Shown piece after piece: positions 8,985 through 16,072 of a stretch of 64,000 bases of DNA. Position numbers and translations under genes: made by a program. The stretch is from Idiomarina sp. A28L (GTDB taxonomy: Bacteria > Pseudomonadota > Gammaproteobacteria > Enterobacterales > Alteromonadaceae), in the NCBI RefSeq assembly GCF_000218785.1, contig NZ_AFPO01000011.1, positions 1-64,000 of the forward strand, read 5' to 3'. Each line of letters starts with the position of its first letter. Position 1 is the first letter of the stretch. The notes below the pieces were generated by a model. It was not told where the DNA came from. It ran no database searches and saw only the letters and a list, made by a program, of their open reading frames with translations.

Positions 8985-9084
8985 CCCGCCGCGTATCTCT
9001 ACTCATCGTGGCACATTATCAACTTGCCTAATGGCGGGAAGCCGTTTATGGTTTACTGTATAAAATAAATAACAAGCATACTTG

Positions 9085-9220
9085 CGAATGGAAACAAGCA
9101 CGCACAGATTGTGCTGCACGAACACAGGGAGTCGTTCATGAAATCCTCAGTATTTATCTCCCTAACGCTTGGTTTCGTGCCTCAAATACATTGCGCATGC
9201 TTAGTATTCAAATGTTAGAT
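9085..9220 (+). other. attI: Right attI integration site (attI-R), inverted relative to attI-L
   Basis: Core GTTAGAT (9214-9220) matches GTTRRRY and is preceded by GCATGCTTAGTATTCAAAT, one base different from attI-L. Similarity extends upstream through GCACGCACAGATTGTGC, the AGGGAG Shine-Dalgarno and the leader ORF, and more weakly to about 9010 (CATTATCAACTTG versus CATATTATCGGCTTG on the left). It faces right and lies 3' of the integrase remnant, where a normal integron has no attI. A TATAAAAT at 9059-9066 could be a promoter -10 box, but no good -35 accompanies it. Confidence 0.78.
9138..9218 (+). CDS. Leader ORF inside the right attI
   Basis: A 26-codon frame with AGGGAG 6 bases before ATG and a weakly hydrophobic N-terminus (MKSSVFISLTLGF). 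It ends ACLVFKC with a TAG inside the attI core (9216-9218). The last seven residues are identical to the equivalent part of the left leader, and their one base difference is synonymous (TTC/TTT). It stops 18 bases before the TTG start of the cassette gene. Likely role by analogy with attI1 ORF-11 is help with cassette translation. No evidence of expression. Confidence 0.5.
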   Translation: MKSSVFISLTLGFVPQIHCACLVFKC

Positions 9221-9236
9221 TACAAGGAGGGTTCGC

Positions 9237-10697
9237 TTGAACGTATATTTCTCGGATTGGTTTGATGTGTCCCCCAATGATTTGGAAGATTACGGTGCAT
9301 TCAATGTATCACTTATCAACGACCTTCCTGTTTTCATTGACCCATTTCTTTTATTCAGCAGCGACAAGCCAGAGTATCAAGCGCTTCATGAAAAGATAAT
9401 TAATTACATTACGTTTCTGCGAAAGATGTCGGAGTCAGGAACAATATCTAAAGGCCTCCTAAGGCACTGGTTTCTATTTCCAGAGGTTAAGCAAAATTGG
9501 CTTGGTTTTAGTAAAGTCGGTAACAGCGGTTCTGGACTTGGCGCAAAATTCGCGACCGCACTAAATAACAATTTATCCACAATATTTACTGATTTTGGTA
9601 CAGAACAGGTTACCAGTGGTAGCCACCTGGAAAAACTATGCTTGGTAAAAGATGGCGTAGGCAAAGACAATGTAAGCGATTTTACTACCAATTTAATCAA
9701 AGGCTTTCTTTGTGAGTACACAGAAACATTTGCCCAAAAGCATATCGATCAATCACGCGTCAAATCAGTAATGGTTTCTCATGCCGAGTTTGACTATAGG
9801 ACAAGAAGATGGCTTGGGAAGCGATATAAGCTGCCGTATATCGATGGTGACTATGTATTATTAACTCCAAAAGACATCCTTACAAAGGACGACGCATGGA
9901 TAAACAAGCACGACATCATTGGTGATTTTGATGATATTTTGGAATCAATGCCTAATTTAGAACTACGTGCCCAAATCAATGAATATTTTCTAAGAAGAAT
10001 ACCTGAAGACGCCAAGCGAAGAGAAATAAATGAAGCTATTGCGAAGACGCTCCGTAAATTCCCTGAACTTATTGACTACTACATACGGCTCAAAGAAAAC
10101 ACAAGCGACAAAGCTTCATCAATAAGCAGCCAAAAGATACGTGAGACTGAAGCGGTATTTATCTCTCAGGTTTCAGAGCTTGTTGAGGATTTGCGCGACG
10201 ATAGTGCGTTCTACGCAACACCTGATGATACTCATGAAGAAGCGTACAAGCGAGTTCTTTATCTCAAGCAGGTTATTGAAAACAACGATGGTTATCGCGT
10301 TTTCTACATGAAGGGTGAGCCTATAAAACGTGAGTCTGACCTGCAGCTGATGTTTCGTTTAACATGGTATGCCTCGGAAGACGATGTGAATGCTGAGGTC
10401 AATAATGGTAGGGGGCCTGTTGATTACAAAATATCACGAGGCTCGAAAGATTCAACGTTGGTCGAGTTTAAGCTGGCTAGTAATTCTAAGCTCAAACAAA
10501 ATCTAGAAAAGCAGGTGGAAGTTTACAAGGCAGCAAATCAAACAAAGAAATCAATCAAAGTAATCTTGTATTTTAGTGACTCGGAGTTAGCCAAGACCTT
10601 AAAGATCATGAAGGGACTTGGACTTAAAGAGGGTAAAGAACTCGTGCTAATAGATGCTCAAGCATCAAATAAGCCATCAGGCTCAAATGCGAAATAA
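9237..10697 (+). CDS. Integron cassette gene: predicted PD-(D/E)XK-fold nuclease-like protein
   Basis: A 486-residue soluble protein. The first 350 residues match nothing I know. The C-terminus carries E366 (KRESDLQLMF), D396 (GPVDYK), E410-x-K412 (VEFKLA) and Q426 (EKQVEVY), the spacing of PD-(D/E)XK nucleases, so DNA or RNA cleavage is plausible. The start is TTG with a near-perfect AAGGAGG (9223-9229) 7 bases upstream. It begins 17 bases after the attI core, and its TAA abuts the attC, so it is a genuine cassette. A defence role is inferred from nuclease fold and location. Alternatively it could be a repair or maintenance nuclease. Confidence 0.85.
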   Translation: MNVYFSDWFDVSPNDLEDYGAFNVSLINDLPVFIDPFLLFSSDKPEYQALHEKIINYITFLRKMSESGTISKGLLRHWFLFPEVKQNWLGFSKVGNSGSGLGAKFATALNNNLSTIFTDFGTEQVTSGSHLEKLCLVKDGVGKDNVSDFTTNLIKGFLCEYTETFAQKHIDQSRVKSVMVSHAEFDYRTRRWLGKRYKLPYIDGDYVLLTPKDILTKDDAWINKHDIIGDFDDILESMPNLELRAQINEYFLRRIPEDAKRREINEAIAKTLRKFPELIDYYIRLKENTSDKASSISSQKIRETEAVFISQVSELVEDLRDDSAFYATPDDTHEEAYKRVLYLKQVIENNDGYRVFYMKGEPIKRESDLQLMFRLTWYASEDDVNAEVNNGRGPVDYKISRGSKDSTLVEFKLASNSKLKQNLEKQVEVYKAANQTKKSIKVILYFSDSELAKTLKIMKGLGLKEGKELVLIDAQASNKPSGSNAK

Positions 10698-10772
10698 TCT
10701 AACAATCCGCTGCACACGGACAAAATTACTCGCTAGCGCTCGCAATTTTGCCTGTGAGCGGCAACGTTAGGC
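10697..10772 (+). other. attC: attC recombination site of the right cassette
   Basis: A 76-base site. Left core ATCTAAC (10697-10703) and right core GTTAGGC (10766-10772) match the RYYYAAC and GTTRRRY consensus exactly. Between them CCGCT-GCAC and GGACAAAATT pair with AATTTTGCC and GTGAGCGG, leaving a few unpaired bases and a short CGC-rich tip, as in folded attC sites. The stop codon of the preceding gene overlaps the first core base, and the next gene starts 8 bases after the site. Confidence 0.95.
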
Positions 10773-10779
10773 ATTCATT

Positions 10780-11322
10780 GTGAAGATTACCGAGCAACAG
10801 TTAATACGAGCCATATATTCGACCTGGGACTTTCAGCAAGCATTATCAGCTCTTACGTTTCTCCTCGAGGACTGTGATTTCACTCGTAATTACGACGTAG
10901 TTAGCCTACGCCGTTTCCGTTGCTATGAGTCGACACTGATCGTTTCTATGGCACGCCCATTTGAAACCACTAGAAGTGGGACGACTATTGGCCTGCGGGC
11001 TCTGGGTATAACCTTGTCAGAGGACGAGAAAGGATTAGTTGCAAAGATTCTTGACCTCAGACGGAAAATTGTCGCGCACTCCGCCGAAGAGGAAATGCAT
11101 TTTAGGTCTACGTCATTTCCTGTAATGGACGGGGAGTTCAATTTCCCCCATTTTCAGTTCAATGAAGGGCTTCATTTAGAGGAACGCGAATTACAGGAGC
11201 TTGAGATCTTTCTGCGAAGTCTGAAAGGTAAGCTGGCGGAGTATTTCTTTCGCGTAGCGCAGAAACAGCCAGAGCTTCTAGAAAAATATACAGAACCAGA
11301 GTCCATATCTAAGTCTAAGTGA
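10780..11322 (+). CDS. Second right-hand cassette gene: HEPN-like protein
   Basis: A 180-residue, mainly helical protein starting with GTG 8 bases after the attC. Residues 95-100 read RKIVAH, an RX4H motif within LRRKIVAHSAEEE, the signature of HEPN ribonucleases; a long helix around 44-60 (RRFRCYESTLIVSMARP) fits the HEPN bundle and recalls AbiU2-like proteins. Family knowledge: HEPN proteins often cleave RNA in abortive infection or toxin-antitoxin systems. No partner antitoxin is visible. Only 17 bases separate its stop from the stop of the convergent gene, so no full attC follows and the array seems truncated here. Nuclease activity is inferred. Confidence 0.72.
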   Translation: MKITEQQLIRAIYSTWDFQQALSALTFLLEDCDFTRNYDVVSLRRFRCYESTLIVSMARPFETTRSGTTIGLRALGITLSEDEKGLVAKILDLRRKIVAHSAEEEMHFRSTSFPVMDGEFNFPHFQFNEGLHLEERELQELEIFLRSLKGKLAEYFFRVAQKQPELLEKYTEPESISKSK

Positions 11323-11339
11323 CGCAAACGCCTCACAAG

Positions 11340-12683
11340 TTACTCCTCGGTTAAATCTTCCTCGCTATTCAATTCAACATCAGCTTTCTTAATTCGAGGA
11401 GGCGCAGGCTGGTATTGCTGAAGATTTTCCCCAACTGATTTGTAAAACATTAGCATTAACTCTTCGAGCTTTACGATAAAGCCGCGAGATTGCGAAAACT
11501 CCTTTGAGAAGTCAGCTTGCCATTTCACTTCAAAGCGACTGGGCTCAAGCTTCTTAGCTTCTCCCCAGAAATCATGGTTATCTTTATCTAAAATTTCACT
11601 CAATCTCTCGCAGAGCATTTGCGTTTTACGTTTACCATAAATATAAACATCAATTGGTTTATCATGCTGTTCTTTTAATTGCCGAGTAAGCCAGCCGATA
11701 CGCCCTTTGTAGGTTGGAATATCTTGTGGAGCTTTTAAGTTCATTGAAAGTGTAACAACCTTTGATTGCACGTTTGCAGTGATACAGATATCTGAAGCTG
11801 CGTGGTGAACGTTAATATTTGCTATTAATGTCGATTTCTCAATGAGTAGTTTAATATCGTCATCCAAGCGTTTACTTGGATCATTAATATGATCACGACG
11901 AAGTTGAAGTGTAACAGGCTGTTTAAGCTCTCGAGCTAACATTAAAACGATATCACGGCACTCTTGATGCCAAGAGCCTACGGCATTCTCAGTAACTTCA
12001 TTCTTGGGGATTTTAACTCCCTCGGTGCGAGCTTGCTTGATCATTTCAGCCCAATCTTTGTGCATTGAGTTAAATTTTGTAACCCCAGTGCTCTCTGACT
12101 GTAGGAAATGAATAAATTCGCGAAGGATATATCGCTTCTCTCTTTGTTCAAAATCGGGGTCTTCTAGCAACAGCACTGCTTGGGTTTCAATATTTGTCCA
12201 AGACCAATGGTACAGTTTAATTTTTCGGCGTTTATCGAGTAAGGACTTCAAGGGGTGGTGCGAAGGTACTGCCACGAATTGATTTGATATCGTAATAATA
12301 GCGTCGATAGGTAAGGTACTTGCTGTTGCCAATTGAATGTATCGTTTAACTTGGTCTGCTTTGATTTCTGCGTTATTTATTTTCGCTTCAATAACTGCTA
12401 ACCAAAGGTTTTTTCCATTTTGATGAACAATAAGGCCATCAGGTCGATTTTCTGATTTGTTTGTTTTTCTATTGCGATTTAATTCAGGTTCTATATATGA
12501 ACGTACCGATGATCTCAGGCCAACTCGAACTCCCACTGTATTTAACATTCTTTGCGCGAACTCTGGTATCGATTGAAATACCGCCAACGTGATTGATGTT
12601 AGCCTAGCCTCGGCATTTTTAATATTATTGGAAGGAAGAAGTCGAGCGCGGGTTAATTCCTTTTCTACGTTCAAAACTGACAT
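11340..12683 (-). CDS. Predicted PD-(D/E)XK nuclease-like protein of unknown function
   Basis: A 447-residue protein. Near the N-terminus are E25 (KNAEARLT), P81-D82-G83 (RPDGLIV), E99-x-K101 (VIEAKI) and Q111 (ADQVKRY), the active-site order of PD-(D/E)XK nucleases. A central region with SMHKDWAEM may bind DNA or a partner, and the C-terminus is acidic. Start ATG has GAGGA about 7 bases upstream and an AT-rich leader, so it probably has its own promoter. It faces the cassette genes and shows no attC, so it may lie just outside the integron. A defence or stress role is suggested by context only. Confidence 0.75.
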   Translation of the reverse strand: MSVLNVEKELTRARLLPSNNIKNAEARLTSITLAVFQSIPEFAQRMLNTVGVRVGLRSSVRSYIEPELNRNRKTNKSENRPDGLIVHQNGKNLWLAVIEAKINNAEIKADQVKRYIQLATASTLPIDAIITISNQFVAVPSHHPLKSLLDKRRKIKLYHWSWTNIETQAVLLLEDPDFEQREKRYILREFIHFLQSESTGVTKFNSMHKDWAEMIKQARTEGVKIPKNEVTENAVGSWHQECRDIVLMLARELKQPVTLQLRRDHINDPSKRLDDDIKLLIEKSTLIANINVHHAASDICITANVQSKVVTLSMNLKAPQDIPTYKGRIGWLTRQLKEQHDKPIDVYIYGKRKTQMLCERLSEILDKDNHDFWGEAKKLEPSRFEVKWQADFSKEFSQSRGFIVKLEELMLMFYKSVGENLQQYQPAPPRIKKADVELNSEEDLTEE

Positions 12684-12779
12684 TAAGTTATCCTCTGAGT
12701 AATGTTAATATTTTGTATCACTCAATGTAACTTAAGGCAAATTTCAGGTAACACACCCGAGTGCTCAGGCGATGTTAAA

Positions 12780-12986
12780 TCATCGATGATGGCAATCAGG
12801 CGAACAGGTTGCGCAGCCGTCTACATTTTTGTAAATATGAGCTGCCGCTTTTAACGCTTCGTGGCAACTTTGGTGCTGTCCTAAACCTGTTTTGCTTTTT
12901 ACCTTTGCAAGCCTCACGCAGCCAGTTTGGTGCACTTCATGCTCACCCGTTGATTGCGGGTTATCATTTACATAGAAGTATGCCAT
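12780..12986 (-). CDS. Small cysteine- and histidine-rich conserved protein
   Basis: A 68-residue protein beginning MAYFYVNDNPQSTGEHEVH. It has C23, C41, C58, C61 and C65, with CxxC and DCHHR at the end. I recall this as a widespread short family with the same YVN, HEVH and GC..C..CH pattern and no assigned function. The cysteines and histidines suggest a structural zinc site. The frame opens at 13001, but the second ATG at 12986 is chosen because GGAG sits 9 bases before it and the family starts there. It has no obvious operon partner. Confidence 0.75.
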   Translation of the reverse strand: MAYFYVNDNPQSTGEHEVHQTGCVRLAKVKSKTGLGQHQSCHEALKAAAHIYKNVDGCATCSPDCHHR

Positions 12987-13165
12987 ATCAGAGTACTCCA
13001 TTACCGTTGCTTACCTAATGAGATATCAGTGTGGTTGTTTTCTAAACAATGTCAAGCTCAGGCGCAGCGTTATAAATGCTGTAGTTGAATAATATTGGTG
13101 CTAAGAGCAGCCCAGTATATAGTGTCGAAAACACCACATACTGAAATACGGGGAATTGTTTAATC

Positions 13166-13855
13166 ATGAAAACCATTGGCCTTATTGGCGGTATGAGCTG
13201 GGAATCTACGCAGGTGTATTACCGGCTGTTGAATGAAAACGTGAAGCAGCGTTTGGGTGGGCATCATTCGGCGAAGGTGGTGTTGGTGAGTGTCGATTTT
13301 GCGGAAATTGCTGAGTTGCAGCATGCGGGTGATTGGCAGGCTACGGCGGATATTCTCTGCGATGCGGCGCAAGCGCTTGAGCGAGCCGGTGCGGATTTCA
13401 TTCTGATTGGCACTAATACCATGCACAAAATTGCCGATGAGGTAGCTGCGGCGGTTTCTGTGCCGTTGTTGCACATCATTGATGTTACTGCGGCAGCGCT
13501 GAAGGCACGCAGCATTAAGCGAGTAGGGCTGTTAGGTACGCAATTTACTATGGAGCAAGGGTTTTATCGGGCGCGGTTACAGGCGCACGGCATTGAAGTG
13601 GTTATTCCAGAGCCCGAAGAGCGGGAGTTTGTGCATCGGATTATTTATCATGAACTTTGCCAAGGGCAATTTTTAGATGTATCAAAGCAAGCCTACCTTG
13701 AGATCATCGCGGGCCTTGCAGCGCGTGGCGCGGAAGGCGTAATTTTGGGCTGTACCGAAATTGGAATGCTGCTGCAAGATGGCGATGCTGCAATTCCGCT
13801 ATTTGATACCGCCGCACTGCACGCGGAGGCAGCGGTGGTTAAAGCTCTGGCCTGA
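13166..13855 (+). CDS. ygeA: Aspartate/glutamate racemase family protein (YgeA-like)
   Basis: Cofactor-independent amino-acid racemase of the Asp/Glu family, 229 residues. The N-terminal TIGLIGGMSWEST loop is typical. The two catalytic positions are T83 in GTNTMHK and C196 in LGCTEIG. The Thr/Cys pair instead of Cys/Cys matches the E. coli YgeA type, which acts on L-Asp and L-Glu, rather than classical MurI. It could supply D-amino acids or aid their catabolism. Stand-alone gene followed by a terminator. Confidence 0.92.
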   Translation: MKTIGLIGGMSWESTQVYYRLLNENVKQRLGGHHSAKVVLVSVDFAEIAELQHAGDWQATADILCDAAQALERAGADFILIGTNTMHKIADEVAAAVSVPLLHIIDVTAAALKARSIKRVGLLGTQFTMEQGFYRARLQAHGIEVVIPEPEEREFVHRIIYHELCQGQFLDVSKQAYLEIIAGLAARGAEGVILGCTEIGMLLQDGDAAIPLFDTAALHAEAAVVKALA

Positions 13856-13875
13856 TTAAAACCTTGGGCTAATCA

Positions 13876-13910
13876 AAACCGCTCACTTCAAACCGAGCGG
13901 TTTATATTTT
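13876..13910 (+). terminator. Rho-independent terminator after the racemase gene
   Basis: AAACCGCTC and GAGCGGTTT form a 9-bp stem with a 10-base loop, followed by TATATTTTT. It lies between convergent genes and could serve both. The left arm and loop are repeated exactly at 15751-15768. Confidence 0.85.
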
Positions 13911-13952
13911 TGCGAAACACCTTCCGAAACACCTTCCAAAGCACCCCGGAAA

Positions 13953-15347
13953 CTAACCCGAAACCACCCGATTACGGCCTAAATCTTTGGCGCTATACAT
14001 GCGGCTATCAGCTGCTTTGAATAGCGATTCATGGGTTTCACCGTCGGGGCCATACTGGGCAATGCCTAGGCTTATGGTGAGTTGTATTGGTGTTGCTTCG
14101 ATTACGAACACTTCATCTTGTACTAACTGGCGTAAGCGTTCGGCCATGCTCATTGCGTTCTCGAATGATGTGTTTGGTAATAGTAAAGCAAACTCTTCTC
14201 CACCTATGCGGCCAAGCACATCGGTTGGGCGCAAGGTTTTCTGAATTAACTTAACGAATTCTTTCAACACGGTATCGCCAATGCTGTGGCCATATTCATC
14301 GTTGATCTGTTTGAAGTGGTCGAGATCGAGAGTAAGAAACGATAGCGGAGTGCCACTGCGTTCGGCGCGAGATATTTCTACCAAGCTTTGTGTTTCAAAG
14401 CCTCTGCGATTGGCGCAACCGGTTAGCGAATCGGTTGCGGCGATAATTTCGAGTTTTTTGTGGGCGCGCTGGAGTTCTAGCAAGGCTTCGTTGGTGCGCT
14501 CCTTTTCTGCGTGTAACTGCTCGAAAAGCTGGGCCTGGCTGTATACCCGAGAGAACGAGCCAGTGGTGAGATAGCCTTGTATAACGCTGTAGCTAAGTGC
14601 CATAAAGCCTATTGCGAATATACCGTGAGCGAGCCACCACAGGTGATTCCATACCCCGCTTAACATAAAAGCGAGGGAGGATAGCGCGAAGTACACAACG
14701 GCGATTGCGTATACGGTGATTAAGGGTGAGGGAATTCGGCGCAGAATAATGATGAATGCGCAGGTTAGCATGATGCCCATGGCGGCTAATTCCAGCAGCC
14801 ACCGTGATAAATGAGCCCAATTTGATAATGCTAGCAGGAACACAATAACGCTAATGCCAATAAATACGCCAATTGAGCGCCACCAAAATTTGTTGGTTTT
14901 GGTGGCGCGCTGTTGTTGATTTGCGCGGCCATACGAGAGCAAACCAATGAACAAACAGCAGGCCATTACGAAGCGCGATGCGGGCCCAAATAGAATAAAG
15001 AGCATCATATGGTTATCTGCGAAGCGGGTGAATACGCCGTGCCAAGCATAAATTAGGGTAAAACCCAAAAAGGCGAGGGTAAGCCAGCACAAAAAGGGTT
15101 CTTTGGTGCGCAGGTAACACTGGTAGGTAACGTAGGCGATGAACGCGCCTTGCAGCAGCGAAATACCAATGGCAAGTTCATGAAAGCTATGATGCTCGAA
15201 TAACAACTCTGGATTCTGAAAGATTACTAAATAAGCAATGGCAAAAGCGGGAATTATGGCTAGAGCAAACAAAAGAAACGCCGCATAGCCTTTGCTGAGG
15301 GCGCGGATAAAGCGTGCATATTTCGCCGAACTTGATGTCGCTGTCAT
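13953..15347 (-). CDS. Membrane-anchored diguanylate cyclase (GGDEF)
   Basis: Makes cyclic di-GMP from two GTP. The 464 residues comprise an N-terminal sensor of about seven or eight membrane helices (20-262), a short coiled coil (about 272-300) and a GGDEF domain (300-464). The active-site motif is GGEEF (382-386), a functional variant. The inhibitory site RPTD (373-376) lies five residues before it, so product inhibition is expected. The membrane sensor resembles MASE-type domains, but I cannot assign the ligand. There is no EAL domain. Confidence 0.93.
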   Translation of the reverse strand: MTATSSSAKYARFIRALSKGYAAFLLFALAIIPAFAIAYLVIFQNPELLFEHHSFHELAIGISLLQGAFIAYVTYQCYLRTKEPFLCWLTLAFLGFTLIYAWHGVFTRFADNHMMLFILFGPASRFVMACCLFIGLLSYGRANQQQRATKTNKFWWRSIGVFIGISVIVFLLALSNWAHLSRWLLELAAMGIMLTCAFIIILRRIPSPLITVYAIAVVYFALSSLAFMLSGVWNHLWWLAHGIFAIGFMALSYSVIQGYLTTGSFSRVYSQAQLFEQLHAEKERTNEALLELQRAHKKLEIIAATDSLTGCANRRGFETQSLVEISRAERSGTPLSFLTLDLDHFKQINDEYGHSIGDTVLKEFVKLIQKTLRPTDVLGRIGGEEFALLLPNTSFENAMSMAERLRQLVQDEVFVIEATPIQLTISLGIAQYGPDGETHESLFKAADSRMYSAKDLGRNRVVSG

Positions 15348-15462
15348 ATTAGTTTTGGTTCCAAGACGAGCGTACTATTTAGCGTGTGGATTATTAAATG
15401 GTTATTGATGGCTGATAGTAACGGAAATTGCGTGAGAACACTATAACTCAAGGAAGGGGAGC

Positions 15463-15723
15463 TTGTTTTATGCGGAAAGTGATTGGCCGGCGGCTAAATC
15501 CGAGTATGAGCAGTTAGAAAGTGAATTTAAGTTAATTGATCAGCTCCTTTCCATGAGAGCAAGTGCTGGGTTAACGCAAGAGCAAGTTGCTGACAAAATG
15601 CAAACTAAGAAGAGCAATGTAAGCCGTTTGGAAACAGGAAGCACCAACCCGAGTTGGTCTACTTTGCTTAAATATGCGGATGCTTGCGGATTTGAGTTGT
15701 CTTTGCGCTCTCACAAGGTGTAA
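15463..15723 (+). CDS. Xre/HigA-like helix-turn-helix protein, orphan antitoxin-type regulator
   Basis: An 86-residue protein with an HTH-3 domain (about 31-82: GLTQEQVADKMQTKKSNVSR is the DNA-binding helix pair). Its length and N-terminal segment ESDWPAAKSEYEQLE recall antitoxins of HigBA pairs, where the RelE-like toxin gene lies directly upstream. No toxin frame is present upstream, so it is either a solitary regulator or the survivor of a broken pair. The start is TTG with AAGGAAGGGG just before it. No ATG fits better. Confidence 0.8.
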   Translation: MFYAESDWPAAKSEYEQLESEFKLIDQLLSMRASAGLTQEQVADKMQTKKSNVSRLETGSTNPSWSTLLKYADACGFELSLRSHKV

Positions 15724-15752
15724 ACAAAAATATCGTTTCACCAATTCTGCTC

Positions 15753-15784
15753 AAAACCGCTCACTTCACAATAAGCGGCTTTAA
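15753..15784 (+). terminator. Terminator after the HigA-like gene
   Basis: AACCGCT and AGCGGCTTT form a short stem with a long loop followed by TTTAA. Its left half, TCAAAACCGCTCACTTCA (15751-15768), repeats exactly the left half of the terminator at 13873-13890. Weaker than that one because the right arm is imperfect. Confidence 0.6.
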
Positions 15785-15795
15785 CCCAAGGAATA

Positions 15796-15935
15796 TTACC
15801 TCGAAGCCAATTCTATTAAATAATCAGCTAATGCACCCATGCCGGTGCGCTCAACTTGCGCGCGTTGCTCTGCGGCTAGTAAAGGCGGCTATTACAGCGC
15901 ACTAATCAAGCTTGAGCAAATTGAAAAAGTTATAT
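15796..15935 (-). pseudogene. Scar of a deleted duplicate of the ATP-grasp ligase gene
   Basis: The minus strand at 15796-15877 encodes AAEQRAQVERTGMGALADY and then LIELASR plus stop, nearly the last 26 codons of the intact ATP-grasp gene at 21584-22558. At 15917-15935 the 19 bases CAAATTGAAAAAGTTATAT repeat exactly the sequence upstream of that gene (22657-22675). So both ends of a gene copy survive with the middle deleted. This fills most of the gap between the HigA-like gene and the lipoprotein gene. The remainder to 16072 shows nothing else. Confidence 0.85.
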
Positions 15936-16072
15936 GCAATATTGTGCAGATCTAACGCGATTTTGTATGTGTGCGCTACATGGTGTGCGTATCCGTGTTA
16001 ATCTCGAGTTATCGGTTAAAAAAATACTTTAAAAAAGATTTTAGAAAAACCACAAACAACAGGAGAACTCTC

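Noticed and set aside
9052-9075. LexA-like half site TACTGTATA between the integrase remnant and attI-R
   Set aside because: The second half (ACAG at the right spacing) is missing, so it is not called an SOS box although integrase promoters often carry one.
11323-11339. attC after the HEPN-like cassette gene
   Set aside because: Only 17 bases lie between the two convergent stop codons, too short for an attC.
9237-12683. The two nuclease-like genes and the HEPN-like gene as one multi-gene system
   Set aside because: The first two are separated by an attC and each has its own start signal, and the third is on the opposite strand, so they are treated as independent.
15971-16072. N-terminal extension of the DUF885 lipoprotein
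   Set aside because: It would bury the signal peptide and lipobox inside the protein; the ATG at 16073 has a clear Shine-Dalgarno.
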